Shown: positions 1 through 6,483 of the stretch, in pieces
How the letters are laid out: each line of letters opens with the position of its first letter
Numbering within the stretch: the first letter of the stretch is position 1
Source: Flavobacteriaceae bacterium
GTDB lineage: Bacteria > Bacteroidota > Bacteroidia > Flavobacteriales > Flavobacteriaceae
Direction: 5' to 3'
Length of the DNA: 9,749 nt
Assembly: GCA_030834365.1 (NCBI GenBank)
Contig: JAURFJ010000046.1
Coordinates: forward strand, 1-9,749
Translations under genes and position numbers: made by a program
Notes under the pieces: model-generated
The model's database searches: none
What the model was told of the DNA's origin: nothing
The model's input: the letters and a program-made list of their open reading frames with translations, nothing else

Positions 1-668
1 AGCTCAACATGGTAGTGTTCAGCCTGATTCTGATTGCGGTAACTGGGCTATTTGTATTTCTAGGTAGCCTACTTTTTCACTACAGCGCGGTGAATGGCAT
101 TTCACTTCCATTATCTAATGGGGTGAGCAAAACCGATCTGCTCTTTCCCGAAATCGCGTTGAATCAGTCTCTAGGGCTGGGCATAGGAATAACCTTTTTC
201 TTGGGGCTAATTGCAGCCGCCTACAGTAGCGCAGATAGCGCTCTTACTGCCCTTACCACCTCTTTTTGCTTAGACTTTTTAAACCTAGAGCGCTATTCAA
301 AAGAAACGCAGATCAAGCGCAGAAAGCAAGTACATCTGGCCATATCTCTAGTGCTGATAGCGGTAATCATCAGCTTTACCTACCTGCTAAGTGACAGTGT
401 GATCGACAGCTTACTCACTATAGCCGGATACACTTACGGCCCGCTCCTAGGCCTATTCGCCTTTGGTATACTGACTTCGTATGAAATCAAAGAGAAGTGG
501 GTGGCTATGGTATCGGTAATTTCGGTAGGCTCGATTGCCTTGCTCGGATCGCTAGATGCGAGCGTGTTAAACGGATACCAACTGGGGTACGAATTACTCC
601 CCTTAAATGGGCTGCTAACCTTTATTGGGCTCTACCTGATTCGCAGACCCGCACCTAAAACCGCATAA
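1..668 (+). CDS. Sodium:solute symporter (SSS family), C-terminal part
   Basis: Partial gene entering from the left edge; the frame is open from base 3, so the ATG at 9 is only an internal Met and the true start lies outside the window. About 221 residues are visible, very hydrophobic, with roughly six membrane segments (residues about 1-25, 55-90, 108-128, 133-156, 163-182 and 195-212, counting from the Met at 9). The segment around residues 68-90 (AAAYSSADSALTALTTSF, then LDF) matches the SSS transmembrane helix whose small and hydroxyl residues line the second Na+ site in vSGLT-like and PutP-like transporters. The expected role is Na+-driven uptake of a small solute across the inner membrane; the substrate cannot be read from this part. 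The last 14 bases overlap the 3' end of the opposite-strand ketoacyl synthase gene. The family call is firm. Confidence 0.85.
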   Translation, partial: LNMVVFSLILIAVTGLFVFLGSLLFHYSAVNGISLPLSNGVSKTDLLFPEIALNQSLGLGIGITFFLGLIAAAYSSADSALTALTTSFCLDFLNLERYSKETQIKRRKQVHLAISLVLIAVIISFTYLLSDSVIDSLLTIAGYTYGPLLGLFAFGILTSYEIKEKWVAMVSVISVGSIALLGSLDASVLNGYQLGYELLPLNGLLTFIGLYLIRRPAPKTA

Positions 669-1662
669 TTACGCTTCCCCAAGTGAATCCGCTTCCAAAT
701 GCAGCTAAGACCACTAGTTCTCCTTCTTTTATTTTGCCCTTCTCCCAGGCTTCGGTGAGCGCTATAGGAATAGAAGCGGCCGTCGTATTTCCATACTGAG
801 TGATATTGTTGTACACCTGATCATCGCTGAGCTTAAACTTACTTTGTATGAATTGTGCGATTCTAAGGTTGGCCTGATGCGGAATGAGCATGTCAATGTC
901 TTCAGGGGTCAATCCGTTATGAGCTAGGCCTTCGTGAATAACCTCCGCAAACCGAACCACAGCATTCTTAAAGACAAACTGACCGTTCATGTAAGGCATA
1001 TACGAAATATCGTCTGGATCGTTGTCAGCCAAAATATCGCTCACCCATCGCTTACCCATGCCCGGAGCGATCAGTGAGAGTTCTTCAGCATGCTGCCCTT
1101 CAGCATGTAGATGCGAAGACAAAATGCCTCTGCCCTCTTGAGTACTTCTCGAAACTATAGCGGCTCCAGCACCATCGCCAAAAATGACCGACACATTGCG
1201 CCCTCGAGTAGTCATGTCTAATCCGTGAGAGTGCAGCTCAGAACCGATGACTAAAATGTTTTTATACATCCCCGTTCGAACAAATTGGTCAGCGACCGAA
1301 AGGGCGTACACAAAACCTGAACATTGGTTGCGCACATCAAGCGCTCCGACGGTCCCTATGCCCAAATCGCGTTGAACGAGCACACCAGGCCCAGGAAAGT
1401 AATAGTCAGGACTAAGCGTAGCGAAAATGATGAAATCAATTTCATCTTTGGAGATCTGCGCTCGTTCGATGGCCTTTTCTGCCGCCTTAACCCCCATTGA
1501 GGTGGTCGTGTCTTGGCCTTTAACGGCGAAGCGACGTTCTTTAATACCAGTGCGCTCTTGAATCCACTCATCACTGGTATCCATTAGCTTTGAAAGATCG
1601 TCGTTAGTCACCTTGTTTTCAGGAACATAAAAGCCTAAACCTTTAATGTAAGAGGTATGCAT
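655..1662 (-). CDS. fabH: 3-oxoacyl-ACP synthase III (FabH-like)
   Basis: A 335-residue thiolase-fold condensing enzyme. FabH-type enzymes join an acyl-CoA starter to malonyl-ACP, normally the first step of type II fatty acid synthesis in the cytoplasm. The full catalytic triad is visible: Cys114 in RNQCSGFVYAL, His262 in PHQANLRI and Asn292 in QYGNTTAASIPIAL. The N-terminal DTSDEWIQERTGI and FGDGAGAAIV blocks are also typical. The Cys-to-His distance (148) is about 16 residues longer than in E. coli FabH (112 to 244), with the extra residues probably around 185-230; the His-to-Asn spacing (30) is the same. It is the third gene of a minus-strand run after a TetR-like regulator and an ABC1 kinase, with a 35-bp gap to the kinase gene. 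No plsX, rpmF or fabD lies nearby, so this may be a paralog with a special starter or product rather than the housekeeping copy. The start ATG at 1662 fits the family N-terminus. Confidence 0.9.
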   Translation of the reverse strand: MHTSYIKGLGFYVPENKVTNDDLSKLMDTSDEWIQERTGIKERRFAVKGQDTTTSMGVKAAEKAIERAQISKDEIDFIIFATLSPDYYFPGPGVLVQRDLGIGTVGALDVRNQCSGFVYALSVADQFVRTGMYKNILVIGSELHSHGLDMTTRGRNVSVIFGDGAGAAIVSRSTQEGRGILSSHLHAEGQHAEELSLIAPGMGKRWVSDILADNDPDDISYMPYMNGQFVFKNAVVRFAEVIHEGLAHNGLTPEDIDMLIPHQANLRIAQFIQSKFKLSDDQVYNNITQYGNTTAASIPIALTEAWEKGKIKEGELVVLAAFGSGFTWGSVIMRF

Positions 1663-1697
1663 ATCTGCTATTTTAACTTAAAAAATACGATTAAATC

Positions 1698-3005
1698 TTA
1701 AAGATAGCGCCTAAATGCTTGGGTGTCGACCTTAGCCTTTAGATCATAGAGCAGATTATACAGGCCGAAAAAGGTGCGATTCATGTATAAAAAATGCTGA
1801 GAACCCCGATTGGAATTCATCTTTCTAATTTCTTGGTCGTTTGCAAAGAATTCGGCAGCTTTTCCAATGCCCTCCCAAAATTTAGGATCTGAAAAATCAA
1901 AGATATCTGCATTGAAAGGGGCCGTAAATAAAGACAACAAATCCCGAAACAATTTAGAGAAGTAGGCCACTTCTCGCGGACCATCTGAGGGCACCAACAT
2001 TTCTAGTTCGTATAACTTTTCGGTAAATGCCTGCTCGTTATCCTGGGTAGAATGCTTAGCTAATTCGAAGTAGGGAATGTAAAACGAATCAGGAATCACT
2101 TTTATACATCTAAAATCGATCACTACGAGCTCATTGTTTTGGTCGATCAAAAAGTTGCCCGGATGTGGATCGGCGTGCACTTTTTTGAGTCCATGAATTT
2201 GGTACATATAAAAATCCCAAAGCGCTTGCCCTATCGCATTGGCCTCCTTTGCACTAAAGTTGGTATTCACCCATTGACCCAAAGGCATCCCTTCTACATA
2301 GCTCATGGTCAACACCCGCTGAGACGACAGTTCGTCGTAATACTCCGGAAAGTGAATATGCCGCAAATGCGCACAGGCCTCGGTAATCTCCCTACTTTGC
2401 TTTAATTCTATGCGGTAATCGGTTTCTTCGAGAAGCTTGTATTCGACCTCTTTGAAGTACTTCTCAGAATCTTTAGCACTCATATTGAACATGCGAAGCG
2501 CAATGGGCTTAACCAGTGTCAAATCACTTTGTATACTATCGGCAACCCCGGGATATTGCACTTTAACTGCAAGCGGAATCTGATCTTTGGTGGCTCGATG
2601 CACTTGCCCAATCGAGGCAGCGTTGATAGCGGTATAATCGAAGGTGTCAAAGAGTTGCTCGGGGTCACCCCCTAAATAGCGTTTCAAGGTTTTCTTTACG
2701 AGCGGAGCAGAGAGTGGCGGAACCGAAAACTGAGAGAGCGAAAAGCGCTCTACGTAGGCCTTAGGTAAGATGTTACGCTCCATGCTAAGCATTTGAGCCA
2801 CCTTTAAAGCACTACCCTTGAGGTCTTTTAAGGAGTCGTATATATCAGATGCATTGCTTTCATCGAGCTGCAGTTTGGCACCCTCTTTATCGAGCACACG
2901 CTGGCCGTAATACTTTAGATAGTTTGCACCCAACTTTACACCGGTTCCTACCAGTTTTGAGGTGCGCTGCAGTTTGGAGGTTGGAATCTTATCGGTTGAC
3001 TTCAC
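1698..3005 (-). CDS. ABC1/AarF/UbiB-family atypical kinase with DFR in place of DFG
   Basis: A 435-residue protein of the ABC1/ADCK/UbiB protein-kinase-like family, whose members affect quinone or isoprenoid-lipid metabolism and often act as ATPases. Motifs in order: a KxGQ-like motif as KVAQ (68-71, Ala for Gly), the Ala-rich nucleotide loop as NAASIGQVH (128-136, Asn for the first Ala), the ATP-binding Lys148 in LAVKVQYPG, the family ExD motif (E194, D196), the catalytic loop HADPHPGNF (277-285, D279 and N284), and the metal-binding motif as D297-F298-R299. Arg299 is encoded by AGA at 2109-2111; a single G-to-A change from GGA would explain it. The metal-binding Asp and all other key polar residues are intact. 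No membrane segment is obvious. Translation starts at a GTG whose G is the last base of the upstream TAG stop (TAGTG), so it is probably coupled to the regulator gene. Bacteroidota make menaquinone, so a ubiquinone role is unlikely; the substrate is unknown. Confidence 0.88.
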   Translation of the reverse strand: MKSTDKIPTSKLQRTSKLVGTGVKLGANYLKYYGQRVLDKEGAKLQLDESNASDIYDSLKDLKGSALKVAQMLSMERNILPKAYVERFSLSQFSVPPLSAPLVKKTLKRYLGGDPEQLFDTFDYTAINAASIGQVHRATKDQIPLAVKVQYPGVADSIQSDLTLVKPIALRMFNMSAKDSEKYFKEVEYKLLEETDYRIELKQSREITEACAHLRHIHFPEYYDELSSQRVLTMSYVEGMPLGQWVNTNFSAKEANAIGQALWDFYMYQIHGLKKVHADPHPGNFLIDQNNELVVIDFRCIKVIPDSFYIPYFELAKHSTQDNEQAFTEKLYELEMLVPSDGPREVAYFSKLFRDLLSLFTAPFNADIFDFSDPKFWEGIGKAAEFFANDQEIRKMNSNRGSQHFLYMNRTFFGLYNLLYDLKAKVDTQAFRRYL

Positions 3006-3670
3006 TATGCAGTAAAGGCTTCTTTAAATAGAAACTTTCCAAGGTCAAAGGCATTCTCTAAAGGCGTATTGTCAAACACATCAAAGATGGTGTTCACCGA
3101 TTTTTCAATCACCACATCTGTCTTCTCAAAACCTTGAGAGCGGTCATCAACATAAAATTTGAGTAGAAACAACAACTGGGCCCATCCGGCTTCAGCGAAA
3201 AATCGCTTGTTGTATTTGAAGGCCTCTATCGACTTAGTCTGATTCTCATCTTCAATAAGCGACTCAATAAAGCGCTTGTATTCATTCCTTAGACCTTTTA
3301 AGACCTTGAGTTCGGCAAGGTTTTTTTGAGCCCCCTGAAGGGAAAACAATACATATGAGCGGTTAAGGGTAAGGTTCTCAAAAAAGGTAAACAGGTAGCT
3401 GAGCACTTTTTCGCGGTTACTAAACCCCTCATACTCACTACTATTCTGAAGCGTAGCTAAAGCGTTATGGTGGAAGGTTTCCCAGACTGATTCAGCAACG
3501 GCCTCTAACGATGAAAAATGGCCATAAAAAGTAGCTTCATCAATAGTGAGTTCTTTGCAGAACTTGTACACTGACTTGGGAGCGGTTTCGTGTTCAAGCG
3601 AGAAATGGATGTAGGCAGTCAATATAGTGCCTTTGACATCCGTTTTTTCTTTTACAGTAGCCTTTGCCAT
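3005..3670 (-). CDS. TetR-like transcriptional regulator
   Basis: A 221-residue protein with a TetR-type N-terminal helix-turn-helix around residues 14-60. The recognition part (ELTIDEATFYGHFSSLEAV, residues 40-58) has the typical pattern of a TetR recognition helix followed by (Y/F)xHF and an acidic-start helix. The rest (70-221) is all-helical and variable, as expected for a ligand-binding and dimerisation domain; no ligand can be read from it. It is the first gene of the minus-strand run and shares one base with the kinase start, so it probably regulates its own operon. A perfect TAAATTTG -7 box and palindromic sequence lie 23-43 bp upstream of its ATG. The HTH is somewhat divergent, but the family call is reasonably secure. 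Confidence 0.8.
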   Translation of the reverse strand: MAKATVKEKTDVKGTILTAYIHFSLEHETAPKSVYKFCKELTIDEATFYGHFSSLEAVAESVWETFHHNALATLQNSSEYEGFSNREKVLSYLFTFFENLTLNRSYVLFSLQGAQKNLAELKVLKGLRNEYKRFIESLIEDENQTKSIEAFKYNKRFFAEAGWAQLLFLLKFYVDDRSQGFEKTDVVIEKSVNTIFDVFDNTPLENAFDLGKFLFKEAFTA

Positions 3671-3676
3671 GAATAG

Positions 3677-3713
3677 GTGAACTTTGTTTACACAAATTTA
3701 CAATAAAGTGAAC
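3677..3713 (-). promoter_or_regulatory. Promoter and possible autoregulatory operator of the TetR-kinase-FabH run
   Basis: The minus strand carries TAAATTTG (plus coordinates 3693-3700), a perfect match to the Bacteroidota -7 consensus TAnnTTTG; it would start transcription about 15 nt upstream of the TetR ATG. A clear -33 TTG at the ideal distance is not seen. The box overlaps a palindrome TTTGT-TTAC-ACAAA (3683-3696) and lies between two direct copies of GTGAAC (3677-3682 and 3708-3713) spaced 31 bp, close to three helical turns. A repressor bound here would block the promoter. Operator function is inferred; the repeats are seen. Confidence 0.55.
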
Positions 3714-3739
3714 AATGAATACATTTAAATGAAAAGGTA

Positions 3740-3855
3740 AAAACGCTAAAACGCAGAAAGCGCCCCATCGAAGAATGAAGGAGCGCTTTCAACAACCTAA
3801 CCAATAAATAAACAAAATCGTTGCTAGCAATTTTCATAGCAAAAATTCCCACAAC
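3740..3855 (-). ncRNA. Candidate short RNA or leader transcript
   Basis: A minus-strand promoter (3860-3889) is followed, about 65 bp after its expected start point, by an 11-bp hairpin (3756-3790) and a broken T-rich tract (TGCGTTTTAGCGTTTTT). Together they would make a transcript of roughly 110 nt. It could be a standalone small RNA, or a leader that reads on into the TetR gene when the hairpin fails to stop transcription. The bounds are inferred from these signals; no known RNA family is assigned. Confidence 0.4.
3756..3790 (-). terminator. Hairpin, terminator- or attenuator-like
   Basis: Read on the minus strand, the arms GAAAGCGCTCC and GGGGCGCTTTC flank a 13-nt loop. In minus-strand RNA all 11 positions pair, one as a U-G wobble; in plus-strand RNA the same position would be a C-A mismatch. 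This favours action in a minus-strand transcript. The following tract is T-rich but interrupted, so termination may be partial. Confidence 0.5.
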
Positions 3856-3859
3856 AGTT

Positions 3860-3889
3860 CAAATATACATTTTGTTTATTAAAAACAAA
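3860..3889 (-). promoter_or_regulatory. Bacteroidota-type promoter on the minus strand
   Basis: TATATTTG (3860-3867) is a perfect TAnnTTTG -7 box, and TTTG (3886-3889) lies 18 bp upstream, close to the usual -33 spacing of about 19 bp. It points away from htpG, towards the hairpin and the TetR gene, and is about 190 bp upstream of the TetR start. It is the best two-part promoter match in the window. Confidence 0.6.
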
Positions 3890-3930
3890 AAATAATTAAA
3901 CATTTTTAAAAATTTTCAAATCGCCTCAAG

Positions 3931-3970
3931 TGTCAAGTTGTCAGCCAATGAGCAAATGGTACCGTTTTTG
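3931..3970 (+). promoter_or_regulatory. Putative htpG promoter region
   Basis: TTG (3938-3940) is followed after 19 bp by TACCGTTT (3960-3967), which only partly matches the Bacteroidota -7 box. Two direct copies of TGTCA (3931-3935 and 3939-3943), 8 bp apart, overlap the -33 region and could be a regulator site. The expected start would be near 3974, leaving a leader of about 25 nt before the ATG at 4000. A weak match, chosen mainly by position and spacing. Confidence 0.35.
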
Positions 3971-3999
3971 AAAAGGAAACACGAAAACACTATAATCTC

Positions 4000-5886
4000 A
4001 TGGAAAAAGGAAAAATTAATGTTTCAGTAGACAACATCTTTCCGCTGATCAAGAAATTTCTCTACAGCGATCAAGAAATCTTTTTGCGCGAACTCATATC
4101 GAACGCCACCGATGCCACCCTCAAACTAAAACACCTTAGCAGTATCGGAGAAGCGAAGGTCGAATATGGCTCCCCCATAATTGAGGTAAAAGTCGATAAG
4201 GAGAAAAAAACGCTTCGCATTATTGACCAGGGTATCGGAATGAGTGAAGAGGAGATTAAAAAGTACATCAACGAGGTAGCCTTTTCCGGAGCGGAAGAAT
4301 TTCTAGACAAATACAAAGACAAAGCAAAAGATTCGGGTATAATCGGACATTTTGGTTTGGGATTCTATTCAGCCTTTATGGTTGCTGGCAAGGTTGAAAT
4401 CTTTACTAAGAGTTATACCGATGCCCCGGCAGTGCATTGGTCGTGCGACGGATCTCCTGAGTTCAGCCTAGAGCCACATGACAAGGCTGACCGTGGAACG
4501 GAGATTGTGTTGCATATCTCTGAAGATGCCACCACCTATCTTGAGGAATCTACCATTCAGCGACTACTCAACAAATACAATAAGTTCATGCCCATTCCGA
4601 TCAAGTTCGGAACGCGCACGGAAACCCTTGAAAAACCAGAGGGGGCTAAAGAGGATGATCCGGCACCTACTCAAGAGGTAGATGCCATTATCAACAACAC
4701 CAATCCGGCCTGGACTAAGGCGCCGGCAGATCTCCAAAAAGAAGACTACAAAAACTTCTACAGAGAGCTCTATCCGATGCAATTTGACGAGCCTTTGTTT
4801 CACATACACCTGAACGTTGATTATCCGTTTAACCTCACCGGAATTCTATTCTTCCCGAAACTCTCCAATGATCTTTCTATGCAGAAAGACCGCATTCAAC
4901 TCTACCAAAATCAGGTCTTTGTTACCGACAACGTAGAAGGAATCGTTCCTGAGTTTCTAACCATGCTAAAAGGGGTTATCGACTCTCCGGATATTCCCCT
5001 CAACGTTTCGCGCTCGTACCTGCAATCAGATACGTCTGTAAAAAAGATCACCTCGTACATCACGCGAAAAGTGGCCGACAAGCTTCAAAGTCTCTTCAAA
5101 GAAGACCGCAAAGACTTTGAATCAAAATGGAACGACATCAAAGTGGTCATCGAATACGGAATGCTCACCGAAGATAAGTTCTACGAAAAGGCCCAGAAAT
5201 TTGCGTTGTACCCGACTACCGATGAGGAGTTTGTAACCTATGAAGAGCTCGAAGCGCGCATTAAAGACCTTCACACCAATAAAGACGGTAAAACCGTTAT
5301 TCTGTACGCCTCGAATAAAGACCAACAGCACGGGTACATTGAACAGGCCAAACAAAAAGGGTATACCGTTCTGTTACTCGACTCTCCGATTGCCCCGCAC
5401 CTGATTCAAAAATTAGAGGCAGAACTCAAAGACGTTCAATTCGCAAGAGTAGATGCAGATGCCGTTGAGAATCTGATCAAGAAAGAAGAAAGCAAGGTCT
5501 CCAAGCTCGACGAAACGCAGCGCACTGAGTTAAAAACCCTAGTAGAAGAAACGGTTAAACCCCTAGGTTACAGCGTTCAGGCTGAAGACCTTAATAGTGA
5601 CTCACTACCCTTTATGCTCACCGAGCCCGAATTTATGCGCAGAATGAAAGACATGCAGCAGACCGGCTCTGGTGGAATAATGGGAATGGGTTCAATGCCC
5701 GACATGTACAATCTGGTGGTGAATACCAACCACCCACTTATTGGAGAAATCTTAGAATCTAAAACCGAGAAGAAGCGCAAGCGACTTGTTCAGCAAGGCG
5801 TTGATCTAGCCAGACTTTCTAAGGGTATCCTAAAAGGAAAAGAACTCGCCGACTTCATTGCTCGAAGTGTAGAGATGATCAAGTAG
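4000..5886 (+). CDS. htpG: Molecular chaperone HtpG (Hsp90)
   Basis: A 628-residue cytosolic Hsp90, close to the 624 of E. coli HtpG. It is a dimeric ATP-driven chaperone that remodels late-stage clients with DnaK. The N-terminal GHKL ATPase domain (about 1-215) has FLRELISNATDA with catalytic Glu31 and Mg-binding Asn35, the nucleotide-binding Asp76 in IIDQGIGMS, the glycine-rich lid segment GHFGLGFYSAF (116-126) and the RGTEIVLH block (165-172). The middle domain contains LNVSRSYLQSD with the ATP-contacting Arg338. The C-terminal dimerisation domain has a Met-rich stretch around 546-569, as in relatives, likely a client-contact loop. The long charged linker of eukaryotic Hsp90 is absent, as expected. 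It appears monocistronic: promoter-like sequence upstream and a strong terminator 11 bp after the stop. Nothing essential is missing. Confidence 0.98.
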   Translation: MEKGKINVSVDNIFPLIKKFLYSDQEIFLRELISNATDATLKLKHLSSIGEAKVEYGSPIIEVKVDKEKKTLRIIDQGIGMSEEEIKKYINEVAFSGAEEFLDKYKDKAKDSGIIGHFGLGFYSAFMVAGKVEIFTKSYTDAPAVHWSCDGSPEFSLEPHDKADRGTEIVLHISEDATTYLEESTIQRLLNKYNKFMPIPIKFGTRTETLEKPEGAKEDDPAPTQEVDAIINNTNPAWTKAPADLQKEDYKNFYRELYPMQFDEPLFHIHLNVDYPFNLTGILFFPKLSNDLSMQKDRIQLYQNQVFVTDNVEGIVPEFLTMLKGVIDSPDIPLNVSRSYLQSDTSVKKITSYITRKVADKLQSLFKEDRKDFESKWNDIKVVIEYGMLTEDKFYEKAQKFALYPTTDEEFVTYEELEARIKDLHTNKDGKTVILYASNKDQQHGYIEQAKQKGYTVLLLDSPIAPHLIQKLEAELKDVQFARVDADAVENLIKKEESKVSKLDETQRTELKTLVEETVKPLGYSVQAEDLNSDSLPFMLTEPEFMRRMKDMQQTGSGGIMGMGSMPDMYNLVVNTNHPLIGEILESKTEKKRKRLVQQGVDLARLSKGILKGKELADFIARSVEMIK

Positions 5887-5897
5887 GTTTGGCGCAT

Positions 5898-5928
5898 AAA
5901 AAAGGCCCTCCAAAAGAGGGCCTTTTTT
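5898..5928. terminator. Bidirectional rho-independent terminator
   Basis: The arms AAAAAAGGCCCTC and GAGGGCCTTTTTT pair perfectly around a 5-nt loop (CAAAA), giving a GC-rich stem with a T run on either strand. It sits 11 bp after the htpG stop and 19 bp from the stop of the convergent small secreted protein gene, so it can serve both. Confidence 0.92.
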
Positions 5929-5947
5929 ACCTTAACAATTAACTAAA

Positions 5948-6301
5948 CTATTGTGCCTCAACAATTTGGCCAACGGCTACTTGTTTGTAAGCTACAACAA
6001 CCTTATAGTCATCGCGCTGCGCCTTTGAAAAATCAAACGCTTTTTGCACGATTAACTCTCCGTCGAATTCTTGAGTGAACACGAGGTTATTTTTTGAATC
6101 TGTAATGCGGATTTCAACAGCATCGAGATCGGCATTTAAGAAGCTAATTACTAATTTCTCTCCCTTTCTAACAAAGGTAGGATCTTCGGTAAGTACATTT
6201 TCAAACCCCGCATCTGAAGTGTTCAGCATGGTGACTTTTGAATGAGCAAAAGCTAGTGATACAGAGGCTACTAGTAGCAATGTGATTAAAGACTTTTTCA
6301 T
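5948..6301 (-). CDS. Small secreted protein of unknown function
   Basis: A 117-residue protein counted from the ATG at 6301. A Sec signal peptide is clear: MKKS, a hydrophobic core, then a likely cut after SLAFA (residue 19), leaving HSKVTML and about 98 mature residues. The mature part alternates short hydrophobic and polar strands (KLVISFLN, AVEIRITDS, NLVFTQEFD, DYKVVVAYK), which suggests a small beta-sandwich; it resembles in style the small exported Ig-like proteins of Bacteroidota, but no family is assigned. No lipobox Cys and no C-terminal sorting domain are seen. The same frame is open up to an ATG at 6349, but that start lies upstream of the TAAATTTG promoter box and would put residues before the signal peptide, so the internal Met is preferred. 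It is convergent with htpG and shares its terminator. Confidence 0.8.
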   Translation of the reverse strand: MKKSLITLLLVASVSLAFAHSKVTMLNTSDAGFENVLTEDPTFVRKGEKLVISFLNADLDAVEIRITDSKNNLVFTQEFDGELIVQKAFDFSKAQRDDYKVVVAYKQVAVGQIVEAQ

Positions 6302-6333
6302 GACAGTTCGTTTTTTGATGGTGATTGATGGGG

Positions 6334-6341
6334 CAAATTTA
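6334..6341 (-). promoter_or_regulatory. -7 box of the small secreted protein gene
   Basis: The minus strand reads TAAATTTG, a perfect TAnnTTTG. Transcription would begin near 6327, about 26 nt upstream of the ATG at 6301. No TTG is found at the usual -33 distance. The box lies inside the longer open frame, which helps rule out the upstream ATG at 6349. Confidence 0.55.
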
Positions 6342-6441
6342 CGACCCACTACCCCTTTAGCACTTTTCCTCGGTTGTCTAGTTTATGTACTATTTTAACA
6401 TTATTTAAATCGAAATGGGCTAAATAAAGTCAATTAAAGGT

Positions 6442-6449
6442 TAATTTTG
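6442..6449 (+). promoter_or_regulatory. -7 box of the AraC-AlkB-TIGR03643 operon
   Basis: TAATTTTG matches TAnnTTTG and would give a leader of about 28 nt before the ATG at 6484. A -33 TTG is not evident, which would fit an activator-dependent promoter. A short palindrome TAGT-N6-ACTA (6379-6392) lies about 50 bp upstream, between the two divergent promoters, and could bind a regulator; that is a guess. Confidence 0.45.
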
Positions 6450-6483
6450 TGTGAGAAACTGCTCATAAATCGACTAAATAAAC

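Noticed and set aside
3756..3790. The hairpin as a plus-strand element belonging to the htpG leader
   Set aside because: On the plus strand one stem position is a C-A mismatch, no T run follows, and it lies well upstream of the putative htpG promoter.
3688..3837. A 49-codon minus-strand open frame beginning MKIASNDFVYLL, rich in Leu near its start
   Set aside because: It runs straight through the hairpin and the TetR promoter, with no recognisable domain. A leader peptide is possible but not supported beyond the open frame.
4564..4809. Open frames antisense to htpG, including this one
   Set aside because: They lie within a full-length, well-conserved htpG and show no domain or promoter of their own.
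6302..6349. N-terminal extension of the small secreted protein to the ATG at 6349
   Set aside because: It would place 16 residues before a clear signal peptide and begin upstream of the -7 box.
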